The notes under the pieces are model-generated. The model saw only the letters and a list, made by a program, of their open reading frames with translations. It was not told the origin of the DNA and did not search any database. A DNA stretch of 35,800 bases from positions 1-35,800 of the forward strand of contig JAPLUN010000314.1 in assembly GCA_026397715.1 (NCBI GenBank), given 5' to 3'. Source of the stretch: Verrucomicrobiota bacterium. Its GTDB lineage: Bacteria; Verrucomicrobiota; Verrucomicrobiia; Verrucomicrobiales; Verrucomicrobiaceae. This document shows positions 1 to 8,258 of this stretch, piece after piece. Position 1 is the stretch's first letter; each line of letters begins with the position of its first letter. Made by a program: the position numbers and the translations under genes.

Positions 1-1594
1 GTACCACAGCGCCGATACTCCAGGGCGTGACCACGTTTCGATGGAGCGTTACGGCATCGCCGCATCGCTGGGCGCGGGTCTCGGCACGGACACACGCTTC
101 ATGCTGAATTACCAGCGGCTGGAGGAAAGCAACATCCCTGACTACGGCCTGCCCTGGATCCCCAACAACGGCACCTTCACCGGTTCCGGAGCCGCACTCG
201 CCGGCTACCAGAACCAGCCACCTCCGAGCGTGAGCTTCAACACCTTCTACGGCATCCCCGGCGTGGACTATGAAAAGATTCAGACCGACCACTTCACGGC
301 GATCTTTGAACACGATTTCTCGGAACACACGCGCGTCCGCAACATCACACGCTACTCACGCAGCCATCGCGACTCTGTGAGCACCGCACCACGGCTCCGT
401 GACGTTGGAGTGGGCGCGGGCAATCAATACACCACGATCCTGAACCGTCAGCTGCAGCGCCGTCAGCAGTTCACCGAGATGTTTGGCAACCAGACCAACA
501 TCGTGGCCGACTTCTCCACCGGCCCGATCAAGCACGCGCTGGTCACCGGCATGGAGTTTTATCTCGAGCATCAGCAGAATGCCAACGTCGCCGGCGTCGC
601 GACCCTCACCGATCTGTATGACCCCAGCGTCATGTATTCTCCAAGTTCCTTCCCTCCAGCTGGCGCGCAGGACTTCACGGGCGCAACCTACCCTGGCCTG
701 CCAGCTCCGACCGAGGCATACCTCTACACCGTCTCCGCCTACGTGTTCGACACCATGAAGATCGGCAAACACTGGGAGTTCAGCGGCGGCCTTCGCTATG
801 ACCACATGTATGCGACCGTGAGCGGACCCGGCAACACATCCGCCGGCGGATACGCCAACGCTGACGATCTGTTCAGCTACAAGGCCGCGCTGATCTACAA
901 GCCTGTGAAGCAGGGCAGCTTCTACTTCGGCTACGGCACTTCGTTCAATCCCACCATCGACGGTGCTTCCGGGGCGGGCCTAGGACTCACCGCCGCCACG
1001 TCCTCGCTGGACCCTGAACAAACCTCCACCTTCGAGCTCGGCACCAAGTGGGACGTTCTCAAGGAGCGTCTCTCTCTGACGGCCGCCCTCTTCCGCTCTG
1101 AAAAAACCAATGCCCGCACCACGGACCCCTCCGGCATCACCACTCTGGGCGGAAATCAACAGGTGCAGGGGATCGAGTTCAGCATGACCGGCAGCATCAC
1201 CAGGAATTGGCAGGTCTTCGCAGGTTACGCCGTCATGGAAAGCGAGACGAAAGCCTCCACCGCTGCGGGAGCAATCGGTCAGTCCTTGTCCAATGCTCCG
1301 CCCCAAACCTTCAACCTGTGGACGACCTACACCCTCCTGGAAAAAACGCAGTTCGGTTTTGGCGCCCAGTATATGGGCCCACGCACGAGCAATGACTCCT
1401 CCGCAAGCGCCCGCACCGCCCCAAGCAACTGGACGCTGGATGCCATGGTCAGCTACAAGTTCACCGACAAAATCAGCCTGCGCCTGAACATCTACAATCT
1501 CGCGGATGAGCGCTTCGTCGGCAGCGTCGGCGGTGGTCAGTTCGTCCCCGGAGCAGGACGTTCCGCCGCACTGACCGCGAGCATCAAATTCTAA
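1..1594 (+). CDS. TonB-dependent siderophore receptor, catecholate (Fiu/PiuA) type, 5'-truncated by the window edge
   Basis: Outer-membrane beta-barrel that would import a ferric catecholate siderophore using TonB/ExbBD energy. The reading frame is open from base 2, so the signal peptide, TonB box and plug domain lie upstream of the window; about 530 codons of barrel are visible. The segment 'PGRDHV' followed by 'NIPDYGLPW' is characteristic of the Fiu/PiuA class. The protein ends in Ile-Lys-Phe, the C-terminal aromatic typical of proteins assembled by the BAM complex. It is followed after 20 bases by piuC and then a PepSY membrane protein, the same company kept by fiu-ybiX in enterobacteria and piuA-piuC-piuB in pseudomonads, which supports the siderophore assignment. 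The exact ligand cannot be read from sequence. Confidence 0.9.
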   Translation, partial: YHSADTPGRDHVSMERYGIAASLGAGLGTDTRFMLNYQRLEESNIPDYGLPWIPNNGTFTGSGAALAGYQNQPPPSVSFNTFYGIPGVDYEKIQTDHFTAIFEHDFSEHTRVRNITRYSRSHRDSVSTAPRLRDVGVGAGNQYTTILNRQLQRRQQFTEMFGNQTNIVADFSTGPIKHALVTGMEFYLEHQQNANVAGVATLTDLYDPSVMYSPSSFPPAGAQDFTGATYPGLPAPTEAYLYTVSAYVFDTMKIGKHWEFSGGLRYDHMYATVSGPGNTSAGGYANADDLFSYKAALIYKPVKQGSFYFGYGTSFNPTIDGASGAGLGLTAATSSLDPEQTSTFELGTKWDVLKERLSLTAALFRSEKTNARTTDPSGITTLGGNQQVQGIEFSMTGSITRNWQVFAGYAVMESETKASTAAGAIGQSLSNAPPQTFNLWTTYTLLEKTQFGFGAQYMGPRTSNDSSASARTAPSNWTLDAMVSYKFTDKISLRLNIYNLADERFVGSVGGGQFVPGAGRSAALTASIKF

Positions 1595-1614
1595 CCCGTT
1601 TACCACTTCACATC

Positions 1615-2307
1615 ATGCTTATCGCAATTCCCGATATTCTCACCGCTGAGCAGGTCGCTCATGCGCGCCAGCTCCTGGACTCCACCGAATGGGTGGATGG
1701 CAAAGGCACCGCTGGTTACCAATCCGCCAAGGCCAAGGACAACATGCAGCTCCCGGAGGATAGCCCCGCCGCGCGCGAGCTCGGAGAGATGATCCTCACC
1801 GCCCTGGCTAAAAATCCTCTCTTCCACGCCGCCGCACTGCCGCAGCGGATTTTCCCGCCGTTGTTTAACCTCTACTCCGGAGGCCAGTCCTTCGGCACGC
1901 ATGTGGACAACGCCATCCGCCAGCATCCCACCATGCCCATCCGCATCCGCACGGACCTCAGCGCCACGCTTTTTTTCGCCGGCCCGGAGGAGTATGAAGG
2001 CGGGGAGCTTTGCATCGAGGACACCTACGGTGTACAGCGTGTGAAGCTGCCCCCCGGCCACATGGTTCTCTACCCTTCCACCAGCCTGCACCACGTCACT
2101 CCTGTGACGCGTGGCGCCCGCATCTGCTCCTTCTTCTGGCTGCAAAGCATGATCCGTGACGACAGCAAAAGATCGCTCCTGTTTGATCTCGATCTTTCCA
2201 TTCAACGCCTGGGCCGTGATCTCAAAAACAACGCCGTGGCCGAACAAACCGCCGTGCAGCTCACTGGCGTCTATCATAATCTGCTGCGCCAGTGGGCGGA
2301 AATGTAA
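1615..2307 (+). CDS. piuC: PKHD-type Fe(II)/2-oxoglutarate-dependent hydroxylase PiuC/YbiX
   Basis: Cytoplasmic 2-oxoglutarate/Fe(II) dioxygenase of the prolyl-4-hydroxylase fold; 230 residues, close to the usual length of about 225. The iron triad is visible: H96 and D98 in 'THVD', and H159 in 'SLHHV'. The 2-oxoglutarate-binding Arg is R169 in 'VTRGAR'. The family marker '[11 protein letters not shown]' follows. Family members are iron-regulated and adjacent to catecholate receptor genes; their substrate is still unsettled and is often proposed to be a siderophore or part of its handling. It starts 20 bases after the receptor stop and ends two bases before the next GTG, so the three genes almost certainly share a transcript. 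Confidence 0.92.
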   Translation: MLIAIPDILTAEQVAHARQLLDSTEWVDGKGTAGYQSAKAKDNMQLPEDSPAARELGEMILTALAKNPLFHAAALPQRIFPPLFNLYSGGQSFGTHVDNAIRQHPTMPIRIRTDLSATLFFAGPEEYEGGELCIEDTYGVQRVKLPPGHMVLYPSTSLHHVTPVTRGARICSFFWLQSMIRDDSKRSLLFDLDLSIQRLGRDLKNNAVAEQTAVQLTGVYHNLLRQWAEM

Positions 2308-2309
2308 CC

Positions 2310-3485
2310 GTGAAGCCCACCTTTCATCGCCTCATTTTCTGGGGTCATCTCATCGCAGGCCTCGTCGCCGGTGTGGTCATTCTCTCCATGGCCGTCACCG
2401 GCCTCATGATTTCCTATGAGGCTCAGCTCATCGACTGGGCCAATCGAGATCTGCGCGTCGCCCCGCCTGCTGCAGGCGCCTCACATCTCGACATCGAAAC
2501 ACTGCTGGCCAAGGTTCACGAAACCAAGCCCGATTTGAATCCCAGCGGCATCACCTGGAAAGCAGACCCGGCCATGCCAGTCACGCTTTCCGTCGGAAAA
2601 GAGGGCATCTTCTTCGCCAATCCTTACACCGGCGAATTTCTCGGCGCGGGGCACCGTGCCTGGCATGACTTTTTCCACGCCGCCACCGAGTGGCACCGCT
2701 TCCTCACCGGCTCCGGACTTCCCAAAGAAGTGGGCAAGGCCATCACCGGCGCAGGTTGTCTGATCTTCAGCCTGCTGCTGATCTCCGGCATCTACCTCTG
2801 GTGGCCGCGCCACTGGCGCTTGGCCAACGTCCGCGCTGTCATCCTCTTCAATCCCAAGCTCAGGGACCGCGCACGCAACTGGAACTGGCACAACGTCTTC
2901 GGCTTCTGGAGCGCGCTCCCACTGCTCTGCATCATCCTCACAGGCCTCATCATGTCCTATGGCTGGGCGAACAACCTGCTCTTCACCCTCACCGGCAGCG
3001 AGCCACCACCACCCCGCGAACGCCCTGCAGGCGGGCCCGGCGGTAAACGCGAAGGCAGCGGACCCGCAGCACCGCCCCTTTCCCTCGCCGGACTCGAACC
3101 TCTTCTCGCTCAGGCACGCCAGCAGATCCCCGACTGGGCCAGCATGAGCCTGCGCATGCCGCTGAGACCCGGCGCCCCCTTCCCCCTCATGGTGGACCGC
3201 GGCGGTCGCGGCCAGGTGCATCTTCGCACCATGCTGAACCTCGATGTGGCGCAGGCCAAAGTGCTGCCCAGCCCGGACGACCTGCAGCAGCAAAACCTCG
3301 GCCGCCGCTTGCGCATGTATGCCCGCTTCCTTCACACCGGCGAGCTCTTCGGCCTCATCGGCCAGACCGTGGCTGCCTTGTGCACCTTCGCCACCATGAT
3401 CCTTGTCTGGACCGGCTTCGCTCTCGCCTTCCGCCGATTCTTCCCCAAACGCGACCACGCCCCCGCATCGGAGACCGCTTCTTAA
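2310..3485 (+). CDS. PepSY-associated transmembrane protein (PiuB type), putative siderophore-iron reductase
   Basis: Inner-membrane protein of the PepSY_TM family, 391 residues from the GTG at 2310. A GTG at 2292 is in frame but inside piuC; 2310 is preferred because it lies two bases after the piuC TAA and begins directly with the first membrane segment. Hydrophobic spans are at about 8-36, 143-166, 196-220 and 350-378. Conserved His-containing stretches 'WHDFFH' and 'EWHRFL' (about 118-131) and 'WNWHN' (about 191-195) could bind haem, as suggested for this family. Residues about 230-260 form a Pro/Gly-rich periplasmic linker. By position (receptor, piuC, then this) it matches PiuB, thought to reduce or process imported ferric siderophore; that role is inference from the neighbourhood. 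Confidence 0.85.
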   Translation: MKPTFHRLIFWGHLIAGLVAGVVILSMAVTGLMISYEAQLIDWANRDLRVAPPAAGASHLDIETLLAKVHETKPDLNPSGITWKADPAMPVTLSVGKEGIFFANPYTGEFLGAGHRAWHDFFHAATEWHRFLTGSGLPKEVGKAITGAGCLIFSLLLISGIYLWWPRHWRLANVRAVILFNPKLRDRARNWNWHNVFGFWSALPLLCIILTGLIMSYGWANNLLFTLTGSEPPPPRERPAGGPGGKREGSGPAAPPLSLAGLEPLLAQARQQIPDWASMSLRMPLRPGAPFPLMVDRGGRGQVHLRTMLNLDVAQAKVLPSPDDLQQQNLGRRLRMYARFLHTGELFGLIGQTVAALCTFATMILVWTGFALAFRRFFPKRDHAPASETAS

Positions 3486-3497
3486 ATTTGGTCCTTG

Positions 3498-3570
3498 TTA
3501 GCTTGGATCAAGTCCCTGCGGGGCGCGGAAGTGGTGTTCCGGCCCTGCAGGGACCTTTACCCTCGCCTGA
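3498..3570. repeat. Hairpin repeat, copy 1 (direct repeat of 5848-5920)
   Basis: About 73 bp, roughly 89% identical to the copy at 5848-5920 by eye and in the same orientation. The core at 3512-3554 folds into a long stem: outer arms GTCCCTGC/GCAGGGAC, inner arms ending GGAA/TTCC, one bulged G, one G-U pair, and the six-base loop GTGGTG. It begins 13 bases after the PepSY stop codon. There is no T-run, so it is not a classical intrinsic terminator. It could be a REP-like element, an mRNA-stabilising 3' structure or a processed terminator. Confidence 0.8.
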
Positions 3571-3599
3571 GGCGCAAGAAATGGTTGTTAATCTGCAAT

Positions 3600-3614
3600 T
3601 GCGACTCAATCGCA
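3600..3614. promoter_or_regulatory. Candidate Fur box upstream of the FecA-like receptor
   Basis: A 15-bp imperfect palindrome in 7-1-7 form (TGCGACT, C, AATCGCA; six of seven positions symmetric) resembling Fur sites of the TGCGAAT-N-ATTCGCA kind. It lies 73 bases before the ATG at 3688. A weak -10-like AATACT is at 3618-3623. It suits an iron-repressed receptor gene; the match is by eye only. Confidence 0.45.
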
Positions 3615-3687
3615 GAAAATACTTGCACGTTTATTCATCCAACTCAGTATCCAAGTCGCTGCGACAGAATCTCAATATCAATCTTTA

Positions 3688-5841
3688 ATGAAGCCAATTG
3701 CCTCCTCCATTTCCCCCCGCGCCGCTGGCACCGCGTTAGCTGCCGCTGCCCTCCTTTTCCTTGCCATAGCTTCTCATGCTCGATCCCAGATCGTGCGCAA
3801 TCCAGCAAGTAAACCGAGTTCAGATATCGTCACCGAACTGCCAAACATGGTAATCACCGCAGACGCTCCTGCGGAACCTCAGGTCATCATTCCCTACCTG
3901 CCGCCGGTCGAAGGCACCAAGATCTATGCGGGCAAGAAAGCGACCTCGTTGAACCTGCAGGCGCTGCCGGAAGTTCAGGCCAACAACTACAGCCAGGCCT
4001 TTGCGATGACTCCCGGCCTGATCACTGCTGAAGAAAGCACCCCGCTGGTAAGCCTGGGCTATCGCGGGATCGGCTCGCCAGACCGTGCCCAGTATTTCAT
4101 GATGCTGCAGGATGGCATCCCCATTGCCGCAGACCCTCAAGGCTACCCCGAGTCCTACTGGACCCCGCCGCTGGAGTCCACCCAGCGCATCGACTTCGTG
4201 CGTGGCGGCGCATCGCTGCTCTATGGCCCGCAGCCGGCCGGTGCCATGAACTACGTCTCCTCCATGCCGCGCACGGACCGCCTCTTTGGCATGCAGACCA
4301 AGCACATCTTTGGCAGCAACGACCTCTACTCCACCTTCACCTCCATCGACGGCAGCGCTGGCAAATGGAGCTGGTACGGCTGGTTCAACCACCGCTCCGG
4401 CACCGGTTTCCGCAAAGCCAACAGCGACTTCAACGTCGATGGCGGCCGCCTGAAGCTCATCTACCAGCAGGCCACTGACACACGCTGGATTTTTTCCCTC
4501 GATGCTGGCTCGGATCGTCATGGCGAACCCGGTGGCCTGACCGCCGCGGCCTACAACGCCGACCGCAATCAAACCGTGCGCGTCACCGACCGCTTCCGCC
4601 TGAGCCGAGTCGTCGCCAGTGCCGAGCTGCAGCACAAATTTTCCAGCAAGACCGAACTCAGCGTGAAAACCTGGGCCGGCACCTATGACCGCTGGAGCAA
4701 CCGTCAGACCGGTGGATTTGGCACCGTCACCGCCCCTACGACGGCTATCCAGCACCAGCAGTTCTACAACTGGGGTATCGAGCCCCGCATCCGCCACGAC
4801 TATGAGCTCTGGGGCGGCAATCACTCCCTCGCCGCAGGCATGCAGTTCTACATGTGCCACTCCCCGCGCAAGGATGCCACCGGAGCCTATCCGACGGACA
4901 ACATCGGCACCGTCAACACCATCGCTTCCCGTGATGTGATCTACGGCTCCGTCTTTCTCGAAAACAAATTCACCTTCGGCCGCCTCACCGTCACGCCTGG
5001 TTTCCGCATGGAGATGATCAATCAAAACATCACGGTCAAAAACATCGGTGCCGTGAACACACAGCGCGATGCCAGCAAGTTCGACAAGCAGCCGCTCTTC
5101 GGCCTCGGCCTCTCCTATGATCTCGGCAACCAGACCGCCGTCTATGCCAACGTCTCCCAGAGCTACCGTGCCACCACCTTCGGCCAGTCGCTCATCCCCG
5201 CCGCAGGTGGTACGGCCAGTGATGTCGCCCCATCCCAAGGCTGGAGCTATGAACTCGGCCTCCGTGGCAGTCCCAAACCTTGGTTCAGCTATGACACTTC
5301 CTTCTTCCTCGTTGATCTCGATGACAAGCTCGGCACCGCCGGCGTGAACATCCAGAGCGTCGGCCGCAGCATCAACTACGGCTGGGAAGGCGCCGCACAA
5401 TTCGATGTCATCGGCGGGCTCGATGCCCTCAACGGCACTCATCGTGGCGAATACCTCGGTGCCCTCAATCTCTACGGCAACATATCCGTGCTCGAAGCCC
5501 GTCTCTCCGGCGGCGTCAACAACGGCGGCACCCCGCAGTACGCACCGCCCTACATCATCCGCACCGGTGCCATCTACAAACGCAAAAGCGGTCTGAAGAT
5601 CGCCTTCCTCGGCACCTTGATGGCCCGCCATAATGGCACCGACAACGCCGACGGCCGTTTCGACATTCCCGCCTACACCACCTGGGATCTCACCGCTGAA
5701 GTTCCCCTCGGTAAAAACTTCTCCGTCATGGCCGGCCTCAACAACGTCTTCGACAAGCACTACTACTCCCTCGTCACCAGCAGCGGCATCATTCCCGCCT
5801 ATGGCCGAAACTTTTACGTCGGCGGCAGCTTGAAATTTTGA
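3688..5841 (+). CDS. TonB-dependent receptor, FecA-like (ferric-chelate uptake)
   Basis: Complete outer-membrane TonB receptor of 717 residues. A signal peptide covers about residues 1-34 (hydrophobic core 'ALAAAALLFLAIASHA'). After a short linker comes the plug domain with 'GTKIYAGKK', 'LGYRGIGSPDRAQ', 'MLQDGIPI' and 'FVRGGASLLYGPQPAGAMNYV', the pattern seen in FecA-type receptors. A 22-strand barrel should occupy the rest, ending in Leu-Lys-Phe. FecA relatives import ferric dicitrate and related chelates. No FecI/FecR sigma/anti-sigma pair is adjacent, and the short N-terminus leaves little room for a FecA-style signalling domain, so regulation is more likely by the palindrome at 3600-3614. 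Hairpin repeats lie on both sides of the gene. Substrate unknown. Confidence 0.9.
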   Translation: MKPIASSISPRAAGTALAAAALLFLAIASHARSQIVRNPASKPSSDIVTELPNMVITADAPAEPQVIIPYLPPVEGTKIYAGKKATSLNLQALPEVQANNYSQAFAMTPGLITAEESTPLVSLGYRGIGSPDRAQYFMMLQDGIPIAADPQGYPESYWTPPLESTQRIDFVRGGASLLYGPQPAGAMNYVSSMPRTDRLFGMQTKHIFGSNDLYSTFTSIDGSAGKWSWYGWFNHRSGTGFRKANSDFNVDGGRLKLIYQQATDTRWIFSLDAGSDRHGEPGGLTAAAYNADRNQTVRVTDRFRLSRVVASAELQHKFSSKTELSVKTWAGTYDRWSNRQTGGFGTVTAPTTAIQHQQFYNWGIEPRIRHDYELWGGNHSLAAGMQFYMCHSPRKDATGAYPTDNIGTVNTIASRDVIYGSVFLENKFTFGRLTVTPGFRMEMINQNITVKNIGAVNTQRDASKFDKQPLFGLGLSYDLGNQTAVYANVSQSYRATTFGQSLIPAAGGTASDVAPSQGWSYELGLRGSPKPWFSYDTSFFLVDLDDKLGTAGVNIQSVGRSINYGWEGAAQFDVIGGLDALNGTHRGEYLGALNLYGNISVLEARLSGGVNNGGTPQYAPPYIIRTGAIYKRKSGLKIAFLGTLMARHNGTDNADGRFDIPAYTTWDLTAEVPLGKNFSVMAGLNNVFDKHYYSLVTSSGIIPAYGRNFYVGGSLKF

Positions 5842-5847
5842 TCTGAA

Positions 5848-5920
5848 TTAGGTTGGATCAAGTCCCTGCGGGGCGCGGAAGTGGTGTTCCGCCGCCGCAG
5901 GGACATTCATCCTCGCCTCA
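5848..5920. repeat. Hairpin repeat, copy 2 (direct repeat of 3498-3570)
   Basis: Second copy of the element, starting seven bases after the FecA-like stop codon. The 5' arm and the GTGGTG loop are identical to copy 1. The 3' arm differs at several bases but keeps pairing: the outer ten base pairs GTCCCTGCGG/CCGCAGGGAC are continuous at 5862-5871 and 5895-5904. The right end overlaps the stop codon of the convergent esterase gene (5918-5920). With convergent genes on both sides it could limit transcription from either, although there is no T-run. Confidence 0.8.
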
Positions 5921-7396
5921 CTTCCGAAACGGCGAAGCCGGAATGCCCGCTCCGTTGAAAAGCGTGGCCACGGGATTGTCCTTCCACGCGTAACGCACCT
6001 GCTTCGGCTCAGAGACGGCTTTGCATGAGACGACAACGGTTTCGCCCTCGATCTTCGCATCGGCGGTCTGCCACTGGCCGTCAGCACCGGCGACTTCAAA
6101 CTCCGTCAGATCACCTTTCGCGTTCAATCCCGTGGCATGTTTGAAAGTGATCACAAATGCGCCACCCTTCACCGTGGCTTTGTCAATCAGCGGGCCGGAA
6201 GTGTCAGCCACTTTTTTGTGATACACCTCACCCAGCGCCCATTGCGCGAGGCGGCGGCCCACTTCCTGTTTGTTGGCCGGATGAATGTTTTTCGCCTCAC
6301 CAATGTCGAGTGTGATGGCCATGCCGCTGTTCGGAATCGTGCTCAGCGCGTTGAGCATCTGCTCGCGCACCACAGGCCAGCCTTCTCCTGCACGGGTGAA
6401 ATTCGGCAGCTGCACCCAGGCAAAGGGAAAGTCGTCGTTCCAGCGTGTGCGCCAGTCCTTGGCAAGCAGCGTGAGCTGGGCCTGGTAAAACGGCGGCTTG
6501 GGTCCGTTGCTGTTCGCCTCCCCCTGATACCAGATGGCACCACGAATCGCATAGGGGATGAGCGGCGAAATCTTGCCGTTGAAGAGGCCGCCCACATTCC
6601 CTTTGCGCTTGCGGGTTTCGATCGGGTCACGCGGCTTGCGCGGTGCTTGTTTTCCCTCCGCCTTCGCCTGCTTCACCTCCTCGGCCCATTTGGCCACCTG
6701 ACGCTCGTAAACAGCCTTCACCTTGGCTTCATCAAATGCTGCATCCTCCTGCTTCAGCGCCTCAAAGAAGGGCTTCAGTTCCGCGCTCGCCTGCTGTGCC
6801 TCAGGGCTGATCCAGGACTCGATCGGCGTGCCACCCACGGACGAATTGATGAGCCCGACCGGCTGGTTGAGCACCTCATAGACGTTGCGGCCAAAGAAAT
6901 ACGCCGTGGCGGAAAAACGCCCCACCGTCTCGGGAGAGCAAACCACCCAGGTGCCCTTGCCCTGTGACTGCGCCGTGGCTGCAGCCGCGCTGCCTTCGGT
7001 AAACATGCGGATCAGCGGCACTTTCGCCGCCGCCTGGCTGGCGGCATAGTCTTTGGCACTTTGCACGGCCATCGCCATGTTCGACTGCCCCGAACCCAGC
7101 CAGACTTCCCCGACCAGCACGTCATTGATCGTCTTGTCACCAATCGTCAGCGTCTGCGGCTCTGCCGAGGCAGTTAAGGCATCCAGCTTGAGCGACCACT
7201 GGCCGCTGGCGTCCGCCTTGGCGGCTTTTTTCTGACCGGCGATGGCCACTGTGACTTCCTCATTGGCATCCGCGGTGCCCCAGACAGGCACCGGCTTGCC
7301 GCTTTGCAGCACCATGTGATCGGAGAAAACCGCAGGCAGCGTGACGGCGGCCCGGGCGGACAAGGAAAGAAGCAGGAATGAGGCGAGTATCTTCAT
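5918..7396 (-). CDS. Sialate O-acetylesterase family protein (SASA/SGNH hydrolase), secreted
   Basis: Secreted carbohydrate esterase likely to remove O-acetyl groups from sialic acids or other sugars. Start chosen at 7396 because it begins with a signal peptide (residues 1 to about 16); an in-frame ATG 16 codons upstream adds residues that do not fit one. Length 492. An N-terminal beta-sandwich (about 18-95) is followed by the SGNH domain: nucleophile S105 in 'GSGQSNM', 'WYQGEAN' at 289-295, and the catalytic D364/H372 in 'DIGEAKNIHP'. A Lys/Glu-rich insertion (about 220-265) probably forms a coiled region. The C-terminus forms another sandwich. Members are common in polysaccharide-degrading Verrucomicrobiota and Bacteroidota. 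No sialidase or transporter genes flank it, so the substrate is open. Its start overlaps a possible start of the divergent gene. Confidence 0.88.
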   Translation of the reverse strand: MKILASFLLLSLSARAAVTLPAVFSDHMVLQSGKPVPVWGTADANEEVTVAIAGQKKAAKADASGQWSLKLDALTASAEPQTLTIGDKTINDVLVGEVWLGSGQSNMAMAVQSAKDYAASQAAAKVPLIRMFTEGSAAAATAQSQGKGTWVVCSPETVGRFSATAYFFGRNVYEVLNQPVGLINSSVGGTPIESWISPEAQQASAELKPFFEALKQEDAAFDEAKVKAVYERQVAKWAEEVKQAKAEGKQAPRKPRDPIETRKRKGNVGGLFNGKISPLIPYAIRGAIWYQGEANSNGPKPPFYQAQLTLLAKDWRTRWNDDFPFAWVQLPNFTRAGEGWPVVREQMLNALSTIPNSGMAITLDIGEAKNIHPANKQEVGRRLAQWALGEVYHKKVADTSGPLIDKATVKGGAFVITFKHATGLNAKGDLTEFEVAGADGQWQTADAKIEGETVVVSCKAVSEPKQVRYAWKDNPVATLFNGAGIPASPFRK

Positions 7397-7454
7397 GGCA
7401 GGTTGGGATGAGACGAGCCTTGTCAACGTCAGGACCCGCACCATTGCTTCACAA

Positions 7455-8258
7455 ATGTCTGCCGCCCTTTTTGCCGCCGGTCTCGGCGATGTGATCCGTG
7501 TTTGCTATCAGAATGCCGGCTACCGCGTGCTAAGCGAGACCACGCAGCCGGTTCCCGTGATCATGGCCTCTCACAATCCGTTTTCGATCGAGATCTTTCG
7601 CCATCATCGCAACGCGAAAAATTTCATCCTCTACGATCTCGCGCACAAATATGTGGAGTTCTTCAACGCCGGCCTGCGCGCTGCTGACATCAGCCGGGCG
7701 CTATGCGCCTTTGCCGGTGTGGATTATGCACAGCTCATCCGCGGCCCTGCCAACGGCCATGTCCCGGTGTTTGACGCACCGGATGATGTCGCTTCAGAAG
7801 GGCACATTGTGTTTCAACCCTTCGCGGGCCATGCCTCCCACCGATCCCTGCCGCCGGAGCTGATTGAAAAGACGGTGAAGGTCCTTCGCCGATTGCCCTG
7901 CCAGGTGTTTGTGGTCACTCGAAGCTATTTCCGTCCCGGCGGAAACGGAAAAACGATTCACGCCGTGGAAGACGCACGGTCTGTCGAGGGGGGCAACATC
8001 ACGGTGCTCGACAGCCTCACCGTGCCTGCCACGCTCAATCTGATCAAAAACAGCCGTGCTTATGTGGGGAGCTGGTCCAGCCTGCAGCAGGCAGCCTGGT
8101 TTGAAAACAAGCCGGTGGCAGTGTTTTACCCTGAGAACCACCACGATGTGACTCGGCCAACTGATTACGCTTTTGGCATGAACCGAGACAACACACTGGG
8201 GCGTGAGTACTCGAAGGTGGACGCAGCCGAACTCGCGGAGTTTCTGCAACGCTGGTGA
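7455..8258 (+). CDS. Probable GT-B-type (GT9/heptosyltransferase-like) glycosyltransferase
   Basis: About 267 residues from ATG 7455. I do not recognise a close family. The features seen are an N-terminal 'GLGDVIRV' resembling the glycine-rich loop of GT9 enzymes, and a C-terminal 'SRAYVGSWSSLQQAAWFENKP' segment that matches the GT9 pattern in which a sugar-nucleotide site precedes 'KPV-hydrophobic'. An in-frame ATG at 7395 would add 20 residues and overlap the esterase start; 7455 is preferred because homology-like sequence begins there. The gene converges with the next one, their stop codons abutting at 8258/8259. Sitting beside a pyruvyl transferase family gene it may act on cell-surface glycan. 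The function is tentative. Confidence 0.6.
   Translation: MSAALFAAGLGDVIRVCYQNAGYRVLSETTQPVPVIMASHNPFSIEIFRHHRNAKNFILYDLAHKYVEFFNAGLRAADISRALCAFAGVDYAQLIRGPANGHVPVFDAPDDVASEGHIVFQPFAGHASHRSLPPELIEKTVKVLRRLPCQVFVVTRSYFRPGGNGKTIHAVEDARSVEGGNITVLDSLTVPATLNLIKNSRAYVGSWSSLQQAAWFENKPVAVFYPENHHDVTRPTDYAFGMNRDNTLGREYSKVDAAELAEFLQRW

Noticed and set aside
3820..5760. Long open frame (about 646 codons) on the - strand opposite the FecA-like receptor gene
   Set aside because: Its translation is Val/Ala/Gly/Asp-rich without domains and mirrors the third-position GC bias of the receptor gene, whose protein is clearly real.
3498..5920. The two hairpin repeats as ends of an insertion sequence
   Set aside because: They are direct, not inverted with respect to each other, enclose only a receptor gene and no transposase, and show no target-site duplication.
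5848..5920. Hairpin copy 2 as a classical intrinsic terminator
   Set aside because: The stem is strong but no T-run follows on either strand; called a repeat only.
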